A stretch of 64,000 nucleotides of DNA, taken from assembly GCA_946965045.2 (NCBI GenBank), contig OX337232.1:806001-870000 (forward strand). Direction: 5' to 3'. Made by a program: the position numbers and the translations under genes. Every line of letters starts with the position of its first letter. Within the stretch, counting starts at the first letter, position 1. The DNA comes from Epithemia pelagica. Its lineage: Eukaryota; Bacillariophyta; Bacillariophyceae; Surirellales; Surirellaceae. This document shows, piece by piece, positions 57,244 to 64,000 of this stretch. The notes below the pieces were generated by a model. It worked only from the letters and a program-made list of their open reading frames with translations, had not been told where the DNA came from and did no database searches.

Positions 57244-57960
57244 GCAAGCTCTCGTCTACTTCCATAATGACCGATACGTTGGTCTTAGCCTCCGGCTTAG
57301 CGTCTTCGTCAATGTCTACTGAGATTGCGTCCTCAGCAGTACTCCCATGCGACGTTTTCGATCTCTTCGACGATGCGTTGGAAGAGTCGTCTGCGGTGAC
57401 GGATCCAAGCTTTCGCTTTTCTTTACGCTCTTTGCGAAGAGCCAGGACTTGTTTGCGTTCGTCCTCCGTCAGGTCTGCCCATTCGTCGGCATCGTAGTGA
57501 CCAGCATGAACGCGGTCCTTCTTCTTCTTGCTCTTTTTCTGATTGCACCCTTTTCCCTTTCCTTTGCTTGGGGTGGTACCGGCAGCGGCGATCTTGCGAG
57601 AGTCGTCCTGCGTTTTGGTCTTTGCGGCACTGTGCACAGTCAAAAAGTATTGCTGGCACGCTTCGAAGTTCTCCAACTTCTCCTGGTCACCGTTGACGAC
57701 GGTCTTGGCTTGGACGAGCGTCGGATCGGTGATCCCATTCATGAAATCGGTCACCTTTTTCGTTTCCGCGACCGTTTCGCCAAGCTCTTCCAGGGTGTTG
57801 TGCGCATGTTGGTGACGGTGGATGTAATCATGGAAGCGGTACTTCCCTCGTCCTGTAAACTTAGCATTTGCGATCTGCGCATAAGCCTGTTTCTTGCGCA
57901 GGATGCTCGCGGCTTGTCCAGTGGCTTGCCGCTTGACAGTTAGGTAGGCCTCACGGCCGT
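56990..57960 (-). pseudogene. Copia gag region, second frame segment
   Basis: The frame opens near 57,960 with AKSKDGREAYLTVKRQATGQAASIL, continues through VTDFMNGITDPTLVQAKTVV and a Lys-rich basic stretch (KKSKKKKDRVHAGHYDADEW), and stops at 56,990. It carries a Cys/His-poor, nucleic-acid-binding type of composition instead of a CCHC knuckle. It is separated from the first segment by a one-base loss in an A run near 57,978. Confidence 0.5.
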
Positions 57961-58545
57961 CCTTCGATTTTGCATGCGTTTTCGCAAACGTCCCTCATGA
58001 CGAGTGGTTGCGACTAGGTCGTCGTCAATGCAGTCGTAATCGGCGGCTAGTGCGTCGTCCGGTACGTCGGACTCCTCACGCAATACGTAGGTGAGCGGCA
58101 CTCCCGTTGTCGGATTGCGGTGCTGACCCAAGTACGTGCGCCACATTCCGTCGTGACGTTCCCAATCGGCGAGGTTCGTTAGCCTTTTGGGTGGTACTGG
58201 GTCATCCTGACCATCAGTGGTGGTGGCATTCGCGAGTTCCGTTACGCGTTTCATCCACTTGGTGATTACGTCACCAGTATAACCACCAGCATCAAGGTTT
58301 TGACCACGGACAGAACGATATTCCAACCACATTTGGAAGCCAAGGAACTTCAGGTTGAACTGGTAGGGTAGAGTGACACCGTCGGGTAGGTTCTTGGCTA
58401 ATGTCTTCAGCATGGGCTTTTCTTCGTTGATGGGAAACTCAAGGAACTGATCCATTGTTGTGAAGCCCTGTTGCGTTAGGTGCTCAACGGTGGCATTGTC
58501 GTAGCCACAACGGCCCAGTGCAGTACGGAAGGCATTTGCGGCCAT
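57940..58545 (-). CDS. Copia Gag, N-terminal segment
   Basis: ATG 58,545 (MAANAFRTALGRCGYDNATVEHL). The start resembles the SAM-like Gag N-terminus of CoDi elements (LTQQGFTTMDQFLEF). LKFLGFQMWLEYR and TKWMKRVTELANA follow. The frame ends at 57,940 after the frameshift near 57,978, so only the first 190 residues are true Gag. Confidence 0.55.
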   Translation of the reverse strand: MAANAFRTALGRCGYDNATVEHLTQQGFTTMDQFLEFPINEEKPMLKTLAKNLPDGVTLPYQFNLKFLGFQMWLEYRSVRGQNLDAGGYTGDVITKWMKRVTELANATTTDGQDDPVPPKRLTNLADWERHDGMWRTYLGQHRNPTTGVPLTYVLREESDVPDDALAADYDCIDDDLVATTRHEGRLRKRMQNRRTAVRPT

Positions 58546-58964
58546 GGTTCAAGGGTCGGATAAAGGGTAGGAGGGTAGTAGAAGGTCAAACGGATGGCAA
58601 GGGAAGGCTTGTTCTTGTGCAGAAATTTGCAATTGTGATGAGAGGAGCGAATTTCTGTGAGCCAACAATCTGCGAGTGAATCGGCGAGTAGTCGTCCGGC
58701 GATTCCGCGAGCGAGCGAGCTGGCGATCGGCGAATCCGCGAGTCGGCGATGGACTGTCCACGTGTACGAGCACGTGCACGGTACGTTGTGCAGTCGCAAG
58801 TCACAAATTAACGAGTGGGTCCCACAGTGACAGAAACAAGTCACAGAGATGACACAAGCGAGCGAGTGACGAAGCCGCTTAGCGCGAACACCTCTTGAGC
58901 GTTGATCAGGCGCTTGCCGTCCGGCGAACAGTGGGGGAACAACAGACAGATGGGTCTGATAAAC
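58546..58964 (-). other. Copia 5' leader
   Basis: About 420 bases between the 5' LTR and the gag ATG, GC-rich with CGCGAGCGAGCGAGC and GGCGAATCCGCGAGTCGGC motifs on the plus strand. No gene expected. Confidence 0.5.
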
Positions 58965-59204
58965 TGAATAAAAACTGACGGCCAGACGCAATATACGGCT
59001 TGCAACAATCAAACTATCAGAAATTATGGTAACTAAACTAGGGGTGCCCTTTGGGGGCAAATCGCTCACGTAGGGGCCAAACAGCGACCACGGTACCCAC
59101 TAGCGAATACGCAACTAGGGGCCGGGCGATGCCAGGCGATGCGTAGCGAGGCATGGCGAGGCCCTTCGTAGGTTACAAAGGGGGCGCCCGTGACTATTTA
59201 TTCA
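58965..59204 (-). repeat. 5' LTR of the Copia element
   Basis: Partner of 51,951-52,190; same ends and length. It is followed on its right by AAAAAACATATGG, the continuation of the interrupted integrase element. Confidence 0.9.
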
Positions 59205-60252
59205 AAAAAACATATGGAGCATTCAAAAAAACATTTGGAGCTTGTTTTTCAAAAAAACCCGCTGGCTTTCTAGCGTTACAAACCTCATCGGTTTTTTACT
59301 ATCTAGCGTTTTATTTGTATATTCTTGTCACACTGCTTCCTTATGTTCACTGTCCTATTTCATGAACAAACGACAATGGTGAGGTACCGGATTTGGTACT
59401 GTTATAGCGTAACCCAACCCTGTCGCTATGATGTTGCTTTTAGTCGTCTTTTCCAATGAGTTGATCCCAAATACGCTGTCACAATATTTTCCCACCATCG
59501 TCACAATTTTTGTCCCCAACCCTCATTTTTTCCCCAACAATCAAAATACAGCCAGTGAGTCCCGTTATCTCATGCTCTATTTGTCGGAATTTTTGCTTCC
59601 ACATGTAGTAGCATTGTCTCACAAATGATCGCAAATTTTCGACAAATCACTATTGCTTTCATTTGTAGACGACAAATAGATGCAACTGCATCTATTTGTC
59701 TCATTTCACTACAAATAGATGCACACTTCTCTACCTCATCATTACTTATGCCCCGAAGTTCCGAATGTGTCACGCTGTGACACACACGTGACACTGCTTG
59801 CTGTGTATTGCACCTCTTTTTTATCCTATCGCGATCATTTGTCTTTCGAAGTCCAAGTGATCGATCCACAATAACAGCCACAACAACAGGTCGTCCTATT
59901 CTTCTTTCGGTATGTTTCTCAACCTGTCTTTGTGATTCTTGATGTCTTTCTAACACTATCTTACTTTACATTGACAGACGGCGTCAATTTAATCTTGTCC
60001 AATCCATCCTTGTGCAATTTCCATCCACCTTGCTCAGCATCGTAATTTCCACCGTGCCTTGTGTACTGTTTCATTGTTTCATCAAGAAATCAAGACGATA
60101 CAAAATTTGTCCGGCGCAAGAGACACTGTGGTACCTTGGCTGGCTTGTGGTGTGAGCGACACTGTGGTAGCTCAACCAGCAAATTTTGTTCCTCAAGGAA
60201 TTTTGCCAGGAGTTGTTTGAAACGGTACTCAGACGTGGAATGGAATGATACG

Positions 60253-61743
60253 ATGCCGGTGAACAAAAAGAAAACAAAGACCATCCAAAAGAACAAGCAA
60301 AATGCCTCATTTTCCACTAATGACCTGGCGGTATTCCGCCAATTTGTCGACATCATGAAGCCTATGCTATCAGGAGAAGCCACCAATTGTTATAATCAAA
60401 ATGACTCATCCGATGAATCCGATAGCAATTTTTCTTCATCTTACTCGGCTTCATCGGATCCTCGGGAAAATGATCCATCACCGACACGCGTTACACGCTC
60501 CACCAAGGAATCACCCACGAACGATGAAAAGTTGTCGAAGAACAGCAGCTCCAAAGGACGTCGACGATTTACAAGGTCAACAGCAACAAGCACCTTGACA
60601 AAACACGCTGGAACTACACATAGTTCGACAAAACGACGTTCTTCGGTGGTGAATACACGCGCAAAAAAGAAATCCAAAGGCACAACACAATCTTCCTCAG
60701 TGGCTGCCCTCGCCCCAAATACAGACCCTCCTACAGAAATACCTCCGACGGAAAATCAGGTGATCCCAATCCAGGTGGATGGACATTTGGACGAGGAACA
60801 TTGGCATAGATTCAATCTCCGAGTTTTTGGCAATTCCTTCGGTGATGTTTCAAACTTAGGCACCACAAGCACCTCTGCCAGTAATACAAAGTTCATGTCA
60901 CGATCTCAGTTAAATCACGAGATTTACATCAAGAAACATTGGAAGACTGGTGATCCTAATGCTCAAGGTCCAGTTTACGATGGTGCACCAGATCCCAGAA
61001 TACCACGAGGATTTCGTAAGCTATACCCACAAGGACGAAGTAATAAACTGCTACGAAGAGAAGTTAGAGCCATTCGATTGGACAATGGCGCAAACGAATA
61101 CGCTTTGTTTGACCGTGACCTTAGAGTTGTCGCTGCTGAAGATGTTTTCGATATAATTCGTGAGAAACACATCGAGACAGGCCACAAGCTATCAGAAGAG
61201 ACAACCTACAACGCCATAAAAAATGACTACCATAACATAACGGTTAGACAGGTCAAAGAGTTCATCAACGGATGCCCACAGTGCATGCTCCAACGTCGAC
61301 CCCAACTGCCCCACAAGGGAGCTTCTAAACCGATCAGATCATTCGCATTTCGCGATCGATACCAAGCGGACCTGATCAAAATGGACGAGGAAGGACGAAC
61401 TGTTGCACGAGATATCTACGGAGTCGAGATGCACTACATTCTGTCCTGCAAGGACCACTTTTCGCAATATGTTATGCTTGCAGCTGTACCAAGCAAGAGT
61501 CCAAGATATGTTGCTCATCATTTGGGACTATTCTTTGGATTAATAGGATTCCCGGCCGTATACCAAAGTGACAATGGTCCAGAGGTCAGTGGAAACAAAA
61601 TCATTGCGATGATTTTACAGAACAATCCACATATTGACACCTGCAATGGACGACCAAGAACACCAAGGGAACAAGGTTCGGTCGAACACAAACAAAGGGA
61701 TCAGGAACACCGTCCAAGCCTTCGTGGCAGAAGAGTGGGCTAG
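60253..61743 (+). CDS. DDE integrase/transposase, copy 2, first frame
   Basis: Copy of 44,281-45,771 with the same ATG, zinc module (HIETGHKLSEE, CPQC) and D,D,E residues (DLIKMD, YQSDNGPE, EQGSVEH). A few residue changes (for example SVVNTRAKK and GHLDEEHWH). The same loss of frame follows the Glu near 61,692. Confidence 0.75.
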   Translation: MPVNKKKTKTIQKNKQNASFSTNDLAVFRQFVDIMKPMLSGEATNCYNQNDSSDESDSNFSSSYSASSDPRENDPSPTRVTRSTKESPTNDEKLSKNSSSKGRRRFTRSTATSTLTKHAGTTHSSTKRRSSVVNTRAKKKSKGTTQSSSVAALAPNTDPPTEIPPTENQVIPIQVDGHLDEEHWHRFNLRVFGNSFGDVSNLGTTSTSASNTKFMSRSQLNHEIYIKKHWKTGDPNAQGPVYDGAPDPRIPRGFRKLYPQGRSNKLLRREVRAIRLDNGANEYALFDRDLRVVAAEDVFDIIREKHIETGHKLSEETTYNAIKNDYHNITVRQVKEFINGCPQCMLQRRPQLPHKGASKPIRSFAFRDRYQADLIKMDEEGRTVARDIYGVEMHYILSCKDHFSQYVMLAAVPSKSPRYVAHHLGLFFGLIGFPAVYQSDNGPEVSGNKIIAMILQNNPHIDTCNGRPRTPREQGSVEHKQRDQEHRPSLRGRRVG

Positions 61744-62893
61744 AGGCAATCATGATTGCAATTGGACAATGGTTTTGGGCAGAACAATGAGTGCTCTGAA
61801 TGGTGCCTCCAGACGTACCACATCGAAAGCGTTTTCGTCTTATGAGACTGTGTTTGGAACCAAATTTTTTGCACCTACGACTGAGGTGAATGGATACTCC
61901 AAAAATGAACTTGGAAGAGGAAGGACTGCGGTAGAAAGGTGTCTTAACTCTGGTAGCCAGGCTCTGACAGAGAAGTATGCAATAATGGGTGAGCTTACAC
62001 GAGAGGACATTCCCCAGCTTCGGGATCTTGCCACTCCACAAGTAATTTATCTCATGGACCTCTACCAACGGACACATGATGAAGGTCCAGATGCCAAGTT
62101 TATGACGGCTCAAAAATCCAATTGGTCTCTTGTCCCACCAGAACTACGGCCATTTCAACTCCCACAAGATGTTGACAATGAGGGAGAGCCAAATGTGTTA
62201 CAGCGATCTCACGAGCCATCTCATCTTCCAGACACGTCCATTGTTCCTCCCGAATTCTTGCCAATCGAGCCACCAAATGGCACACAACAAGGTGGGAAAC
62301 CGAGCAGCATTGACGAAACAGACAAATTGTGCCCTGATGATGGATGCAAACCGAGTGCACTCGATTTGTCCCTTGTATGTAAACAAGTTGTTCCTCATGG
62401 GGACGCCATGGATCAGGATGGAAACATGAAGCCTAGTAAAATAGAGAATGCTTTGATGCTTTGGGAGGTGAAGCTCAAAAACCTCAAACGGGTGCAAGGA
62501 ATCGGGGACAAAAAGAAGAAAACCTCGTTCCAAGAGGTGGAAAAACAAGGTGATGGACCCATGCTACAAGTCCACAAAACAGTGCCCAAAGTGGACAAGG
62601 CAAAGCCACAACTCAACAAGCTGGATCAACAAGTGGACAAGTCGGTAGACAAATTTAAAGAATCTGTGGACACGTCCTTACAACAAGCCATCAAGTCGAT
62701 GCAAGAAGGAGGCAAGTCGTCGCAGCAAGCCAACAAGTCGATGCAAAGGGAGGACAAGTCGGTGCAAAAAATCAACAAGTCGATGCAAAACGCTGACAAA
62801 TCGTTGCAAATGGGGGACAAGTCCATGCAAAAAACCGACAAGTCGATGCAAAATGATGACAAATCGTTGCGACCGGAGGACAAGTCCGTGTAA
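61694..62893 (+). CDS. Integrase C-terminal region and heptad linker, copy 2, second frame
   Basis: Equivalent to 45,722-46,921. It ends at the same TAA (62,891-62,893) in a DKSV-stop-KTNKSMQ context where Gln is expected. Differences from copy 1 include GYSKNELGRG and ATPQVIYLM. Confidence 0.6.
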   Translation, partial: KGIRNTVQAFVAEEWARGNHDCNWTMVLGRTMSALNGASRRTTSKAFSSYETVFGTKFFAPTTEVNGYSKNELGRGRTAVERCLNSGSQALTEKYAIMGELTREDIPQLRDLATPQVIYLMDLYQRTHDEGPDAKFMTAQKSNWSLVPPELRPFQLPQDVDNEGEPNVLQRSHEPSHLPDTSIVPPEFLPIEPPNGTQQGGKPSSIDETDKLCPDDGCKPSALDLSLVCKQVVPHGDAMDQDGNMKPSKIENALMLWEVKLKNLKRVQGIGDKKKKTSFQEVEKQGDGPMLQVHKTVPKVDKAKPQLNKLDQQVDKSVDKFKESVDTSLQQAIKSMQEGGKSSQQANKSMQREDKSVQKINKSMQNADKSLQMGDKSMQKTDKSMQNDDKSLRPEDKSV

Positions 62894-64000
62894 AAAACCA
62901 ACAAGTCGATGCAAAATGATGACAAATCATTGCGACCAGTGGACAAGTCCATGCAAAAAACCAACAGTGCAAAAACCAACAAGTCGATGCAAAATGATGA
63001 CAACTCATTGCGACCGGTGGACAAGTCCGTGGAAAAAACCAACAAGTCAATGCAACAGGTCAACGAGTCATTGCAAAAGGGGGACAGGTCCTCGCAACGT
63101 GTCTCAATGCAAGAAGTGGACAACCTCCCATTGCCACCATTGGACATTTTCGTGCACAAATTTAACAAACCGATGCAAAATTTCGACAAATCGATACAAA
63201 AAATAGACAAATCAATGCAACAAGTTGGCAAGTCGATGCATTTCAAGACCAACATTGAGGAACCAATTACAGAATCAGATCAAGAAGTAATGATTGTTGA
63301 TGGTCCCGTCGGGAAGGATATTAAGGAACGCCTTCAGATGAGCGAGCGTAATCCATTGCTCACAACGGTACTAGATGTGCTTACAGAATCAGAGGACTAC
63401 AAGAAGGCACATCCCAAGGACAAAATCGTACAGGCTCGAGTGGAATGTATTTCTTGTCCTTTGATGGCACACCAAGATCATGTATCACTTGATATTCCAT
63501 CAAAGCATTGCCTTCGTCATTATTTTGGTCCTTCCTCAACTGCCTGCTGGTTGCCCGACATTCTGATCCATTCTTTCGGTTTGCTATGTGCTCATAGAAA
63601 CCACCACGACAACATGATTTTCTACGATGTTGCCCAGATTGTGAGCGCAAAAGATATGGAGTCTTTAAAAGATGCTGTTGGGAGACCCTCAAGTCTCCTT
63701 CAAGACAATCCCAAAGTCAATGAAATAATTGTATTGGCAACTGGGAATAGACACTACGTTGTACTCCAACTTTTGGTTGAGCAGAAACATTGTGTCGTAT
63801 ACGATGGAATGCGAACAACAAATATGAGGGGATGGTCTGATGTCACCAAAATGTTATTTTGGAAGTTTGGCATCCACAAGATGTTGAACATGGATGCTGT
63901 GTCTGTCGTTGAAAAACTGGACACATTGGCTCCAAATAGAAATTGGAGCATCTCACAGGACCCCAAGATTTGTGGTTTACAACGCGATAGTCACTCTTGT
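62894..64000 (+). CDS. Heptad linker fused to Ulp1-like protease, copy 2, truncated by the window
   Basis: Directly after the shared TAA the frame is open to the window end: heptads (KTNKSMQNDDKSLRP), EEPITESDQEVMIVDG, then VLTESEDYKKAHPKDKIVQARVECISCPLMAHQDHV and the protease with WLPD, NRHYVVLQL (His), CVVYDGM (Asp) and GLQRDSHSC (Gln, Cys). This shows that linker and protease belong to one protein; copy 1 lost the fusion by a one-base deletion. Confidence 0.7.

Larger units (their letters stand above)
51951..59204 (-). mobile_element. CoDi-type Copia LTR retrotransposon, nested insertion (7.25 kb)
   Basis: Two 240-bp LTRs, starting TGAATAAA and ending TTTATTCA, bracket gag and pol on the minus strand. 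The LTRs differ at about two positions by eye, so the insertion is recent. The target was an A tract: four A remain on the left and six on the right against six at the empty site (43,230-43,235), consistent with a 4-base duplication. Pol order is protease, integrase, RT, RNase H, as in Copia. Next to the 5' LTR (58,964 downward) the leader begins GTTTATCAGACCC, a possible primer-binding site of the initiator-Met type. Confidence 0.9.
59205..64000 (+). mobile_element. Second integrase-element copy, right part, running off the window
   Basis: Corresponds to 43,236-48,040 of copy 1 with an offset of about 15,972 bases and very few differences: a 3-base gap near 59,240, a 3-base gap near 63,115 and scattered substitutions. 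It includes the 5' leader, palindrome, integrase, heptads and protease. The window ends on the catalytic Cys codon of the protease. Confidence 0.9.

Overview
The window looks like nuclear DNA from a diatom, probably a raphid pennate. Genes are intron-poor with short GT-AG introns. Two gene products begin with a signal peptide followed by an Ala-Phe cleavage motif, as in proteins targeted to secondary plastids. The Copia-type retroelement has the Pol organisation of the diatom CoDi elements. There is no bacterial signature such as operons with ribosome binding sites. Species was not determined.

Layout. 1-2.9 kb holds gene remnants, including a small membrane/coiled-coil gene whose 5' end is mirrored by an inverted duplication. 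2.9-17 kb is the host gene block: an NXPE/PC-esterase-like membrane glycoprotein, a plastid DUF2358 protein with one intron, a membrane-anchored aldo/keto reductase with one intron, an AIG1/GIMAP-type GTPase, and four tandem paralogues of a two-TM protein with a SHOCT-like helix, one of them broken by a stop codon. A P-loop ATPase gene (17.8-18.7 kb) abuts a complete 9.7-kb tyrosine-recombinase retrotransposon (18.8-28.5 kb). That element has gag, RT/RNase H and YR genes and the split direct repeats A1-genes-B1-A2-B2. Next come a plastid thioredoxin-like gene (28.6-29.3 kb) and a very long disordered protein (30.4-33.8 kb). 34.1-37.8 kb is a rearranged locus of duplicated small membrane-protein genes with long palindromes. 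38.3-39.9 kb is a Crinkler/CR-type nuclease-kinase gene broken by one frameshift.

40.5-64 kb is the most unusual part. A 10.6-kb unit, bounded by inverted repeats, encodes a retroviral-type DDE integrase, a heptad-repeat linker, a Ulp1-like cysteine protease spliced to a CXC cysteine-cluster protein, and two divergent copies of a protein with features of the TET/JBP class of 2OG-Fe(II) dioxygenases, one at each end facing inward. I see no reverse transcriptase or DNA polymerase in it. A second copy, nearly identical over about 5 kb, starts at 51.6 kb and runs off the window. A 7.25-kb CoDi-type Copia element (51,951-59,204) is inserted into this second copy, and the empty site is preserved in the first. 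Both copies share a frameshift in the integrase and a TAA in the heptad repeats, so either a disabled element was amplified or these breaks are bypassed.

How the parts relate. The host genes look independent, each with its own promoter, and are transcribed from both strands. In the integrase element the gene set would supply DNA cutting and joining (integrase), protein processing or deSUMOylation (Ulp1), DNA binding (CXC) and, if the dioxygenase assignment is right, oxidation of modified bases. This joint role is inference.
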